Assembly: GCA_964363305.1 (NCBI GenBank)
Contig: CAYIHX010000056.1
Coordinates: 1 to 22,438, forward strand
Direction of reading: 5' to 3'
Length of the DNA stretch: 22,438 bases
DNA from: CAYIHX01 sp964363305
Lineage (GTDB): Bacteria; Bdellovibrionota; UBA1018
The notes under the pieces were generated by a model that searched no databases, was not told where the DNA came from, and worked only from the letters and a program-made list of their open reading frames with translations. Shown in pieces: positions 1 through 9,500 of this stretch. Position 1 is the first letter of the stretch; every line of letters begins with the position of its first letter. Both the position numbers and the translations under genes were made by a program.

Positions 1-635
1 ACGAAGATGACGGGTACGTCTGGATCGGCCTTCTGCATGGCCTTGAGGACGTCCATGCCGGAGGCCTCCGGCATGGACATATCCGTGAAGAGGACCTCGG
101 GTTTCACTCCGGCCTGCAGGGTGGCGATCGCTTCGAGCGGATTCCCGAAAGATCGGCAGGTAAAACCGCACATATCGAGTGTTTCGATGAGAAAGTCTCG
201 AATGTCTTTTTCGTCGTCGATCACCCACACGATCGGTTGATCGAGATCGACGGCCGGTGCGGACGCAGGAGCCGCAGGAGTTGCGGCAACAGGAGGAGGA
301 GGAGTTGCGGCAGCAGGAACAGGAGCGGTGGGCTCTTCCTGGATGCTTCCCCCTGTCAGCAGGGTCCGAGCGTTGTCGATTCCGTGCAGGATCTCGTCAT
401 CCGAAGCTTGCGGAACTCGTGTTTCAAGTCCGTGGACATAATTCTGCATCTCCGCCATGCCCATCATGCCGGCGGAGCCCTTGAGGCTGTGCAGGACTCG
501 CATCACCTTTTTGAGCACCTCTTCCGGGGTGAGCGTGCTGCGAGAAAGCAGCGCCGTTTCGGCTTCGCTGAGGAGATCAGTCGCCTCAGCGCAAAATTCG
601 GCCAAAATTTCAGGATCGACTTGGTCAGCTGCCAT
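1..635 (-). CDS. Hpt domain + receiver domain signalling protein (3' end outside window)
   Basis: The reading frame opens at the ATG at 635 and runs off the window start, leaving about 211 codons. An N-terminal histidine phosphotransfer domain carries the motif HSLKGSAG, with the phospho-accepting His at residue 49. A Pro/Ala-rich linker follows, then a CheY-like receiver domain with the acidic pair in VIDDEKD and the phospho-Asp at residue 185 in FTDMSMPEASGMDV. The family role is phosphorelay signalling in the cytoplasm. An Hpt placed before a receiver with no kinase core suggests an intermediate in a multistep relay; this is inference. The output domain, if any, lies outside the window. 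No convincing Shine-Dalgarno sequence precedes the ATG. The domain calls are firm; partner kinase and output are unknown. Confidence 0.9.
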   Translation of the reverse strand, partial: MAADQVDPEILAEFCAEATDLLSEAETALLSRSTLTPEEVLKKVMRVLHSLKGSAGMMGMAEMQNYVHGLETRVPQASDDEILHGIDNARTLLTGGSIQEEPTAPVPAAATPPPPVAATPAAPASAPAVDLDQPIVWVIDDEKDIRDFLIETLDMCGFTCRSFGNPLEAIATLQAGVKPEVLFTDMSMPEASGMDVLKAMQKADPDVPVIF

Positions 636-748
636 GTCTTGCTATCGTATCAGCGTTCTGAAAAAAAAAGAGAAGGGCGTGCGCAATTTTTATAAAAGTG
701 AAGTTCCGACGAAGCGGTGCGTTGGGTCACGTTTTTGGCGCTGCACTT

Positions 749-1276
749 TCAGAAGCTGACTTGATCGGGTTTCTCCGCGGTGGGCTTTCGCCAGCGCGCC
801 CAGATCTGCCGAACAATCTGAACGAGCGTGGGCCGAAGAACCACTTTCACATGCGAGAGGACAGACGTGGTGGCCAAATTGACCGGCGGAAATTTTGAAA
901 AGGTATCCGCATTGATCTGGCCGTTGTCCGTGATGACGGCAAAATGAAGCACTGTGCCACGAGTTCCCTTAATTTCCATTTTTAGGCTGAAGATCTGGTC
1001 GTGGGCCACGCGGTCGCCCCGGGTTTTGTCATCGGACAGCACGCCGACGTAGGAAATCGGCTTGCCCTGCTCGTCGATTTGAATCAGCGCGAGCTGAGCG
1101 TCCGGCCGTGTGGCTTTTGCGGTGAAGAGGACGGCGGTTCCCTCCCGCGCGAAGACCTCATCAGGAAATGCTTGCAGCTTCTCGACGGGAGGGAGGGGCT
1201 GCGTCAAAGTGTCGGCGGCCGAGCAGGAAAAGGGGGAGAGGAGTGGAACGAGAAAAGAGAGAAGGAGTGAGGCCAT
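749..1276 (-). CDS. Secreted protein, possibly choice-of-anchor X-like
   Basis: This is a 175-residue protein with a clear Sec signal peptide (MASLLLSFLVPLLSP, probable cleavage after CSA near residue 21). The start at 1276 is preferred over an upstream in-frame start at 1333 because GGGAGG lies just before it and the signal peptide begins there. The mature part reads like an Ig-like beta domain: a segment 'VLSDDKTRGDRVAHDQIFSL' resembles the 'DDG..GD..AGDG.Y' pattern of choice-of-anchor X-type domains. The C-terminus is basic (RQIWARWRK). It is divergent with the metallophosphoesterase and the two start codons overlap. The function is not recognised; export is well supported. Confidence 0.75.
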   Translation of the reverse strand: MASLLLSFLVPLLSPFSCSAADTLTQPLPPVEKLQAFPDEVFAREGTAVLFTAKATRPDAQLALIQIDEQGKPISYVGVLSDDKTRGDRVAHDQIFSLKMEIKGTRGTVLHFAVITDNGQINADTFSKFPPVNLATTSVLSHVKVVLRPTLVQIVRQIWARWRKPTAEKPDQVSF

Positions 1277-2807
1277 GAATGTAGTCCTCCCATGCTCTCG
1301 TTTTGGCGGCAAGACGTGTATACTAGAAAGCACGGTGACCTCATTGAATCTTTCGGATTTCAGCCAAGCCAGTCATACGATCGTCGTGAGCGATATCCAT
1401 CTCGCGGATGCCGAGCCGCCGCACCCGACGAATCCGTTATGGAAACGCTTCAAGAGGCCGGCTCATTTCGTAGATCGGACCTTTCGTAAATTTCTCGACT
1501 GGGTGCAGGCCCAGGCCGCTCATCCAATAGAACTCATCTTGAACGGCGACATTTTCGACTTTGACTCGGTGATGGCTCTACCGAAAGACGGGCGTTTTCG
1601 GATGTCTTGGCTGGAGCGGAGACGCGGACTGGCGAGCGAAGAACCGAAATCTCGATTCAAGATCGCTGTGATCTTGAAAGATCATGATATCTGGAGACAA
1701 TCGATTCGGGATTTCATCCGCGCCGGTAATCGGGTGGTGTTCGTCATCGGAAATCACGATATGGAGCTTCATTGGCCCGGTGTGCAGCGGGATATTCTCG
1801 ACCTTTTGGAACTCAAAGGGGAGGAGAGAGATCGAGTCCGGTTCTGCGAATGGTTCTATGTTTCCAATCGCGATACGCTCGTCGAGCATGGAAATCAGTA
1901 CGATACCTACTCGGTATGCCCCAACCCGGTGAACCCGCTCATCCGGAAGCGTTCGAGAATTTTAGTGCGCATTCCCTTCGGAAATTTAGCGGGGAAGTAC
2001 ATGCTCAACGGGATGGGCCTCATGAATCCCCATGCTTCAGAAAGTTTCATCAAGAACTCGATCATTGAATATATCGTCTTTTGGTACCGATACGTGGTGC
2101 GAACCCAGCCGTTCATCATCTGGACCTGGTTCTGGTCCGCGTGGGTGACTTTTTACTACTGCGTGGCGGAAGGGTTGCTGCCCGCGTTGAGCGATCCTCT
2201 GACCATTGAAAAACGGGTGGGGGAGATCGCTCGCCGCGCCAATTCCGAGCCGGAGACGGCGAGGACGCTTCGAGAGTTGCACGCGCACTCCGCGGTCTAC
2301 AATCCCATCCAGATGACTCAAGAGCTCTGGCTCGATCGTGCAGCCCTGCTCGGGCTCGTATTTTTCGTGGCCTTTCAGGTCTTCAGTGTTTTCAACCTTT
2401 TCGGCGGCCGGTCGGTGTGGTGGTTTTTGCTTCCTTTGATTCTCTTTCTTCCTATTTTCATTTTCTACTCGCGCTCGGTGATCAGCATCGTGGAGGACGC
2501 GCAGCGTCCTGCTTTCGAAAAGTCGCCCCTCGCGGCCCGGGTGTCCGGGGTGGCGCGGGTCATCCAGGGGCATACGCATGTCGAGCGTCATACGTCGATC
2601 GAGGGCGTTGAGTATTTGAATACGGGGACTTGGTCGCCCGCTTATCGAGACGTGGCTTGCACCCAGCCGTTCGGCATGAAGTGCTTCGCTTGGCTGAAGC
2701 CCGGTGCGGACGGACGAACGGCCGAACTTTGGGAGTGGAAAGACTCGCACCACGATGGGTCTGAGCCGCAACCGATCCGCGTGAACCGAGAGGTTCCGCC
2801 TCAATAA
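1275..2807 (+). CDS. Membrane-associated calcineurin-like metallophosphoesterase
   Basis: This is a 510-residue protein with the complete metal-binding signature of calcineurin-like phosphoesterases: DIH (D40, H42), GDIFD (D92, D95), GNHD (159-162) and GHTH (432-435). The substrate cannot be read from sequence; relatives act on phosphoesters, including lipid A precursors. Strongly hydrophobic segments lie at about 279-303, 356-376 and 381-400, between the GNHD and GHTH motifs, so the protein is probably membrane-bound with the catalytic motifs on one side. The start at ATG 1275 is favoured by AGAAGGAG seven bases upstream. A TATACT box at 1319-1324 followed by a GTG at 1335 or TTG at 1344 is an alternative that would place the DIH motif nearer the N-terminus. 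The family call is firm; the start is uncertain. Confidence 0.88.
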   Translation: MNVVLPCSRFGGKTCILESTVTSLNLSDFSQASHTIVVSDIHLADAEPPHPTNPLWKRFKRPAHFVDRTFRKFLDWVQAQAAHPIELILNGDIFDFDSVMALPKDGRFRMSWLERRRGLASEEPKSRFKIAVILKDHDIWRQSIRDFIRAGNRVVFVIGNHDMELHWPGVQRDILDLLELKGEERDRVRFCEWFYVSNRDTLVEHGNQYDTYSVCPNPVNPLIRKRSRILVRIPFGNLAGKYMLNGMGLMNPHASESFIKNSIIEYIVFWYRYVVRTQPFIIWTWFWSAWVTFYYCVAEGLLPALSDPLTIEKRVGEIARRANSEPETARTLRELHAHSAVYNPIQMTQELWLDRAALLGLVFFVAFQVFSVFNLFGGRSVWWFLLPLILFLPIFIFYSRSVISIVEDAQRPAFEKSPLAARVSGVARVIQGHTHVERHTSIEGVEYLNTGTWSPAYRDVACTQPFGMKCFAWLKPGADGRTAELWEWKDSHHDGSEPQPIRVNREVPPQ

Positions 2808-2849
2808 CACGATTGCGCTCGGGCCGGTTCTGCGGTTTAACCGAGAGTC

Positions 2850-3596
2850 ATGACCCGATCAAAATACCGTCGTGTTCTGGTGAAGCTGTCCGGTGGCGCC
2901 TTGGCTGGCCCCGATGAGGTGGGTTTTGATCCCGCCGCGATCGATCATATCGTGAAAGAAGTGATTTCTTTGACCGAGCTGGGGGTCGAAGTCTGCATCG
3001 TGATCGGCGGGGGAAACATCTTCCGCGGCAACGTCTCGAAAGACTGGGGCATCGAACGCGCTGAGGCCGACAATATCGGAATGCTGGGAACGGTCGTGAA
3101 TAGCCTCATGCTGCGCGGGGCTTTGAAAGCGAGGACGGAGAAGGAAGTTCGTGTCATGACGGCCATTCCGATGGAAGCCGTCGCCGAGCCGTACATCCGC
3201 CTGCGCGCGATTCATCATCTGGAGAAAGGCTACGTCGTGATCTTCGGCGGCGGGATCGGCCAGCCTTACGTCACCACGGATTACCCGGCGGTTCAGCGCG
3301 CGATCGAGGTTCGTTGCGACGCGATTTTAGCGGCAAAACACGGCGTGGATGGGGTTTTTTCGGCCGACCCCAAGAAAGACAAGAACGCGAAGAGGTTCAA
3401 GTCGCTGGCCTATGATGATTTCATCCTCGAGAAGCTGCACATCATGGATCATTCGGCTCTGCTTCTCGCCCGAGACTACGGAATGCCGGTTCACATCTTT
3501 AACTTCGATGCGCCCGGCGCCATGAAGTCGATCTGCGGGGGCGACGAGAATGTCGGCACGCATATCGCGCCCGGTACGTTGATGTCGACTTACTGA
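2850..3596 (+). CDS. pyrH: UMP kinase
   Basis: This 248-residue amino-acid kinase phosphorylates UMP to UDP with ATP in pyrimidine nucleotide synthesis, in the cytosol. The N-terminal VLVKLSGGAL strand-loop, the GGGNIFRG motif at about residues 52-59, the DNIGMLGTVVNSL helix and the nucleotide-binding region with VDGVFSADPKK are characteristic of bacterial PyrH. In place of the common GTGNPFFTTD it has GGGIGQPYVTTD, a variant but recognisable form. The length is close to the usual 235-245 residues. It lies 42 bases after the phosphoesterase on the same strand. The common tsf and frr neighbours are absent, so this pyrH sits outside its classical operon. The identification is secure. Confidence 0.96.
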   Translation: MTRSKYRRVLVKLSGGALAGPDEVGFDPAAIDHIVKEVISLTELGVEVCIVIGGGNIFRGNVSKDWGIERAEADNIGMLGTVVNSLMLRGALKARTEKEVRVMTAIPMEAVAEPYIRLRAIHHLEKGYVVIFGGGIGQPYVTTDYPAVQRAIEVRCDAILAAKHGVDGVFSADPKKDKNAKRFKSLAYDDFILEKLHIMDHSALLLARDYGMPVHIFNFDAPGAMKSICGGDENVGTHIAPGTLMSTY

Positions 3597-3597
3597 C

Positions 3598-3621
3598 TTG
3601 CAGGCGCCTCATCTCCTGCAA
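3598..3621. other. Hairpin after pyrH
   Basis: Perfect 7-base arms (TTGCAGG / CCTGCAA) enclose a 10-base loop and begin 2 bases after the pyrH stop. No U-tract follows, so it is at best a weak or factor-assisted terminator, or an mRNA 3'-end stabiliser. Confidence 0.35.
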
Positions 3622-3672
3622 CGGAGAGGGGGGGCACTCGCGGCGTCTTCATCTTCGGGCTAGAGGGGAGGC

Positions 3673-5301
3673 ATGTCATGCCTCCTTCTTTGGTTCCTTT
3701 CTGTATTGTCCGGAGTTTCGGCCTGGTCGCAGGTTCTTCCCGCAGGCTCGATTCAACGGCCGAGCCTGCGGCTCACCATGAGCCGAGAGGGGCGCCCGGA
3801 GCTCCCGGCTTTCATGCGGGACGAGGCCATTCGGGTGGCGGAACTCGCCCGCGGAGAGCGTGCCGAGGTCAGTCTCGAGCTTTGGCCGACTCGGAGCGAC
3901 GAGGGGCAGTGGGTTTGGGTTTATGCTCAACAAGAGGGGGCGTGGGCGGTTCGGCCTTCAGAGCTGGCCCCGGCGGGCGAGAGACGGTCGGAGCCTTTCT
4001 TTCCGCGCGTGACTGCACGAGCAGGGTGGAATTTGGAAGAGCGCGCGCGAGTCTTTGGCCCCTCGGCTGATCTGTATGAGCTGCCGCGTTTCGCCGATGG
4101 AGTTTGGGAGAGCGCCACGCGGGAGACGTTGGCTTGGCCGCATCCCTCGCTTCAGGCGGTGTTTCTCGCGACTGAAGGCGCGAGGCTCTCGGATTGGACG
4201 TTCATCGAGTTGCCGCGTCCTCCTGAGGCCGTTCGCTTCACCTTGCGTTGGGATGGTCAGGTGGCGCGGTGGTCGCCGACGCCAGAATTTTTCGCGGCGG
4301 ATGCGGCTCCGGAGGCTGCGCCATCGTTGCCCGCTCCCGCAGGTGAACCGAGTGGGATGGCGCTTTCGTGGCCCACGGACTTTCAGGAGCGCTACCTTTC
4401 GGGCGTGAAGGAGCTGGTCGGCGAAAGCGCGGCTCGTTTTCCGCGATCGGGCCGCCAGTTCAGTTTTTCACGGAAAAACGCGGCTGATACCGGGCACGAG
4501 CTTGAGCTCTTGGTGGATTACCTGGAAGAGCGCTATCGCGAAGAGGTCGAGCTGCATGAGCTCGATCTGGAAATCGAGCGCTTCCGATTCGAAGACCTGG
4601 GCTCACATCACTCGAATTTGTTGGTGAAGCTGAAGGCTTCTCAATCCGACGCGCGCAAAAAGCCGCTGGTGCTCGTCGACCACTTCGATACGGCCTTTGC
4701 GGAAGATCATTTCTACGCCACGGGCGAGCGCCGCTCGGTGCCGGGCGCGGACGACAATGCTGTCGCGACACAAGCGCTGATCGAAGCGGCGCGCATCCTC
4801 GGGCCCCTTCCGCGCGATCGAGAGATATGGCTTCTGCACCTCACCGGCGAGGAGTACCCGTCAGATTGCCTGGGCGCCCGTCATCAGGTGGCCCACTGGT
4901 TGTCTCGCCAGGTTGCCGTTGAAGGGGTCGTCGTGCTCGACATGATCGCCTTTGTGCCCGAAGGCGCTGACGCCCATTTGATGCAGATTCATCCGGGGAG
5001 GAGCCGAGGGTCGGCCGCGTTGGCGGCTCGCTTGGCGGTGCCAGGCTTGCCACTGGCGCCTCGAGTGCTCGGGCCGTTCAATCCCTTGAGCTATCTTTAC
5101 AATACGGATGGCATCATCTTCGACGATGCCGGCTACCCCGTCGTGCTCGTCAACGAGCCGATGAATCGCTGGGAGCACTTCGATCGGCCGCATTACCACC
5201 AGCTGACTGATACGACCGCGACGCTGAATCTCGACTATGTCGAGCAACTGCTGAAGCGCGTGTTCGGCGCCGTAGCGCGGGCGTCGGTTCGCGTTTTGTG
5301 A
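3673..5301 (+). CDS. Secreted M28-family zinc metallopeptidase
   Basis: This 542-residue protein has a signal peptide (hydrophobic residues about 3-16, cleavage near SAWS-Q) and a C-terminal M28 aminopeptidase-like domain from about residue 270. The metal and catalytic residues appear in order: H337 and D339 in VDHFDT, D360 or D361 in PGADDNA, the EE pair 393-394 in TGEEYP, D423 in VLDMIAF, and probably H509 in YHQLTDT. The family removes N-terminal amino acids from peptides using two zinc ions. The N-terminal half, about residues 20-260, is not recognised. An in-frame TAG at 3661 limits the start to ATG 3673, which directly follows GAGGGGAGG. It converges on the P1 peptidase gene 19 bases away. 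Both are exported peptidases, which suggests peptide scavenging; that link is inference. Confidence 0.87.
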   Translation: MSCLLLWFLSVLSGVSAWSQVLPAGSIQRPSLRLTMSREGRPELPAFMRDEAIRVAELARGERAEVSLELWPTRSDEGQWVWVYAQQEGAWAVRPSELAPAGERRSEPFFPRVTARAGWNLEERARVFGPSADLYELPRFADGVWESATRETLAWPHPSLQAVFLATEGARLSDWTFIELPRPPEAVRFTLRWDGQVARWSPTPEFFAADAAPEAAPSLPAPAGEPSGMALSWPTDFQERYLSGVKELVGESAARFPRSGRQFSFSRKNAADTGHELELLVDYLEERYREEVELHELDLEIERFRFEDLGSHHSNLLVKLKASQSDARKKPLVLVDHFDTAFAEDHFYATGERRSVPGADDNAVATQALIEAARILGPLPRDREIWLLHLTGEEYPSDCLGARHQVAHWLSRQVAVEGVVVLDMIAFVPEGADAHLMQIHPGRSRGSAALAARLAVPGLPLAPRVLGPFNPLSYLYNTDGIIFDDAGYPVVLVNEPMNRWEHFDRPHYHQLTDTTATLNLDYVEQLLKRVFGAVARASVRVL

Positions 5302-5320
5302 ACCCACTCGCAGGAGGGGC

Positions 5321-6499
5321 TTAGGGCGCGGCCGGCAGCAGCGCTCGAACTCGATCGAGCGGGATCTCGTAAGCCGTATTGCCGTCGCGGCCGGTGACCG
5401 TGCGGGCGGCGAACAGCGCGTTGAGGATGGCCTCCTCGGCCGCGTCCGTCGCGGCTTCGAACAGCGGGCTCAGCGCCCAGTCGGCCAGGAGCTCGAAGCG
5501 GAGCAGGGGCGAGGTTCCCGCTCCTGGGTGAGGAATGCGGTTAGCCGTCGCTGTCGAAAAAGAGAGGGCGAAGTCACCGCTCGAGTGCTTCGCGACGGCG
5601 CCCGTACGCGCGATGCCGAGCATGACGCGTTTCGAGAGGCGCTTCAATTGGCGCGCATCGAGCGGCGCGTCGGTTGCGACGATCAGGACGACCGAACCGT
5701 CCTGCTTGAGTTGGGGCAGTAGGTCCGTGATTTTCTCCCCCACCGGCACGCCCGCGATGCGAAGCGTATGGCGATCCCCGTGATTCGTGTTGAGCAGTAC
5801 GCCGAGCGTGTACTTCTTGCCTCCGATTTCGAGCACGCGCGAAGCGGTGCCGATTCCGCCCTTGAACTCGTAGCTCATCATGCCGGTGCCGGCCCCGACG
5901 GAACCCTCCTCGATCGAGCCGCCGAACGTCGCGCTCTGGATGGCGTGCTGAACCTGCTCGGCTTTGACGTGATCGCCGCGGATATCGTTGAGCGAGCTGT
6001 CGTCGCATTCGAAGACGACCGGCAGGGCGGTGTCATCGCTGATTCCGATCTTTGGGTCCCGTGCTTGCAGCCAGTCGATCAGAGCGCGTTGAACGGTCCC
6101 GACGGCGTGGGTATTGGTCAGTGCGATCGGGGTTTCGAGCCAGCCGGATTCCTCCACCCACGAGATCCCCGTCGCTTCGCCATTGCCGTTGAGCACGAAA
6201 ACTCCGGCCGGCACCTTGCGCTTCCAGACTGAGTCGCGCGTCGGCAAAATCACCGTGACTCCCGTGCGCACCGGGCCTTTACCAGGGATGAGCGGGCCAT
6301 CGCCCGAGGAGACCGTCGTGTGGCCGACTCCGACGCCTGCCACGTCGGTGATGGCATTGAGTCGGCCGCGCTCAGAGCGACCGATGCGGATGCCGAGGTC
6401 GGAGGCTCGAGCACGAGGGGTGGTCTTCGCGTCGAGGCTGATGGCATGGGCAGAGAACGGAAAGAGCGAGGCGGCAAAAAAAAGGAGGAAGCTACACAT
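5321..6499 (-). CDS. Secreted P1 family (DmpA/S58) peptidase
   Basis: This is an N-terminal nucleophile amidohydrolase of the DmpA/BapA type, enzymes that release N-terminal residues from peptides or beta-peptides after self-cleavage into two chains. Diagnostic stretches are NAITDVAGVGVGHTT near the N-terminus, the EEGSVGAGTGM loop and KGGIGTASR, the region where the family cuts itself and exposes the nucleophile; I did not fix the exact residue. The late segment GIARTGAVAKHSSGDF is also typical. ATG 6499 is preferred because a signal peptide (MCSFLLFFAASLFPFSAHA) begins there; a TTG at 6535 would add 12 residues ahead of it. The length of 392 residues fits the family plus a leader. It is divergent from ileS with 93 bases between the starts. 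Confidence 0.92.
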   Translation of the reverse strand: MCSFLLFFAASLFPFSAHAISLDAKTTPRARASDLGIRIGRSERGRLNAITDVAGVGVGHTTVSSGDGPLIPGKGPVRTGVTVILPTRDSVWKRKVPAGVFVLNGNGEATGISWVEESGWLETPIALTNTHAVGTVQRALIDWLQARDPKIGISDDTALPVVFECDDSSLNDIRGDHVKAEQVQHAIQSATFGGSIEEGSVGAGTGMMSYEFKGGIGTASRVLEIGGKKYTLGVLLNTNHGDRHTLRIAGVPVGEKITDLLPQLKQDGSVVLIVATDAPLDARQLKRLSKRVMLGIARTGAVAKHSSGDFALSFSTATANRIPHPGAGTSPLLRFELLADWALSPLFEAATDAAEEAILNALFAARTVTGRDGNTAYEIPLDRVRALLPAAP

Positions 6500-6592
6500 G
6501 AGGGTGAGGTTGCCTGACGAAATCTCTGGGTGCAACCCGGGGAGCGGGCCTGTCTCGTTGAGAAGCCGCTCTTCCTCTGCTACTGGTGAGGC

Positions 6593-9500
6593 ATGTCCTC
6601 ACAGCCCATTTACCGCCCCGTGTCGAGCGATGTTCAGCTTCCGGCTTTGGAAGAAGAAACCCTTCAGTTTTGGGATGAGAATCAGATCTTCGAGAAATCG
6701 CTCGAACAGACGAAGAACGGAAAGACGTACAGCTTTTATGACGGGCCGCCTTTTGCGACCGGACTCCCGCACTACGGTCATCTGCTGGCCGGGACTTTGA
6801 AAGACGTCGTGCCCCGCTACTGGACGATGAAGGGTTACCATATTCCGCGGCGCTTCGGCTGGGACTGCCACGGCTTGCCCGTGGAGTACGAGATCAACAA
6901 GACGTATAAAATCGAGTCGAACAAGCAGATCGTGCAAGAGTTTGGCGTGGCCAAGTACAACGCCGCCTGCCGCTCGATCGTGCAGCGCTATTCGACGGAG
7001 TGGAAGAAAACCGTCCGTCGCGTGGGCCGCTGGGTCGACATGGAGAACGCCTACTTCACGATGAGCCCGGAGTTCATGGGGAGCGTGTGGTGGGTTTTCC
7101 AAGAACTGTGGAAAAAAGGCCTGATCTACGAGGGCTACAAGGTTGTGCCGTATTCGACGGGCGTGTCCACGTCGCTTTCGAATTTCGAGGCGGGCCAGAA
7201 CTACAAGATGGTGCAAGACCCGGCCGTCACCGTGACTTTCCCGATTCTCGGTGATCCGCGCTTCCCCGCGGGCGCGGTCTTTTTGGCGTGGACGACCACG
7301 CCCTGGACTCTCCCCTCCAACCTTGCGCTCGCCGTGGGCGCCGAACTCGACTACGTATTGGTGCGCGAGAAGACAGGCGGCAAGCACTACGTATTGGCCG
7401 AGGCGCTGCTCAAGGGCGCGTTCAAAGATCCCGTGAAAGAGCTTGAGGTCGTGGCGAAGTACAAGGGCGCTGACCTGGTGAGCGTGCCCTATGTGCCGCT
7501 TTTTCCGTATTTTTCCGAACTGCGCGCGAAGGGCGCGTTCAAGGTCGTCACGGCCGAGCATGTGACGACCGAGAGCGGCACCGGGATCGTGCACATGGCC
7601 CCGGCCTTCGGCGAAGAAGATTATCTGGCGTGTAAAGCGGCCGGGATACCGATTGTGAACCCGGTAGACGATGACGGCATGTTCACGGCGGAAGTTCCTG
7701 ATTTCGTTGGCCGCCGCGTGAAAGAAGCCGACAAGGACATCATCTCGCGGCTTAAGGCCGACGGGCGGCTGCACAAGCAGGAGACGATCAATCACAGTTA
7801 CCCGTTCTGCCCGCGTTCGGATACGCCGTTGATCTATCGGGCCGTTTCGAGCTGGTACGTGGCGGTCGAGAAAATTCGCGATCAGATCGTGGCCCAGAAT
7901 AAGACGACGAACTGGGTGCCCGAGCATCTTCGCGACGGACGCTTCGGCAACTGGCTCGAGGGCGCCCGGGATTGGGCGATCTCCCGCAATCGCTTCTGGG
8001 GGACGCCGTTGCCCATTTGGAAGAATGCCGAAGGGGAGATGGTCTGCGTCGGGTCTCGCGAAGAACTCGAGAAGCTCTCCGGCCAGAAGGTCTCCGACCT
8101 GCACATCGACAGGATTGAGAACATCACGATTCCGAGCCAGACAGGTAAGAGTCCGCTCAGGATCGTGGGCTCGGTGCTCGATTGCTGGTTTGAGAGCGGC
8201 TCGATGCCGTATGCGCAGTGGTCTTATCCGCGCGAGAATCGCGAGGCCTTCGAGAAAAACTTCCCGGCGGATTTCATCGCCGAGGGGCTCGATCAGACGC
8301 GGGGTTGGTTCTATACCCTGATGGTGCTGGGTACGGCTTTGTTTGGAAAAGCCCCGTTTCGGAACGTGATCGTCAACGGGCTGATCTTGGCCGAAGACGG
8401 CAAGAAGATGTCCAAGAGCCTTCGAAATTACCCGGATCCGCTCGAGTTGATTCATCGGCACGGCGCCGACGCCCTGCGCTTGTATCTGATCGATTCGCCC
8501 GTGGTGAAGGCGCAGGAGCTGCGTTTCAGCGAAGTGGGTGTGAAGGACATCGTCCGGCGGATTCTGCTGCGCTGGTGGAACTCCTATTCGTTCTTCGTGA
8601 GCTACGCCAACATCGACGAGTTTCGGCCGCGCGGGGATGCGGCGAAGTCGCCGAATATTCTCGATCAATGGGTGCTCTCGCGCCTGGCGTCGCTTGTGCA
8701 GCATACCGAGACGGAGATGGCGGCCTACCGTCTTTATAACGTCGTTCCGAAGTTGCTTCAGTTCGTCGAAGATTTGACCAATACCTATATTCGCTTCAAT
8801 CGCGGGCATTTTTGGCAAGACGGCATGCCCGAAGACAAACGCCTCGCGTACGAGACGCTGTATGAGGTCTTGCATACGCTGTCGCGGATCCTGGCGCCGT
8901 TTGCGCCCTTTCTTTCGGAGAACATGTACCAGAACCTGGCAGGCGTTCATCCTCGCGGCCGAAAAGAAAGCGTGCACCTCGAGATGTTTCCTGAGTCGGC
9001 GCCTTCCTTGATTCGACCGGAGCTGGAAGAGGCGGTTGCGGCGATGGAAGTGCTCGTCCTGCTCGGGCGCAACTACCGCGAGAAGATCGGCGTGAAGGCG
9101 AAAATCCCCCTTCGTTCGATGAAGGTTTACCAGCGGGATGCGCGCGTGCTCGAGACGTTGAAGAAGTTCGAGCCGTATTTCTTGGAAGAGCTCAATATCG
9201 CGAAGGTCGAATACGCGACCTCCGAAGATGATGTCGTGCAGGTGACGGCGAAGGCGAACTTCCCGGTGCTGGGCAAGCGCGTAGGCGCGAAGATGAAGCA
9301 GGTCGCGGCGGGGATTCAGGCGCTGGCGCTCGCGGAGATCCTTCAGCTCGAGCGGGGCGAAGCGGTGAGCGTCCAGGGTGAGGCGATCACGATGGATGAT
9401 GTGGAGATTCGCCGTGCGCCCAAGGCCGGGAACGATCGCCTGAGCGTGCACCAGTTGGTGTCGGTCGAGATCGATCCGACGGTGACGCCCGAGCAGGCGC

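Noticed and set aside
2037..2810. A 257-codon open frame antisense to the phosphoesterase
   Set aside because: Same shadow effect; Arg/Pro-rich and without motifs, while the plus strand carries all metal-binding motifs.
6599..9451. A 950-codon open frame antisense to ileS
   Set aside because: It is the mirror of a strongly biased GC-rich coding sequence. Its translation is Arg/His/Leu-rich with no domain, and ileS is certain.
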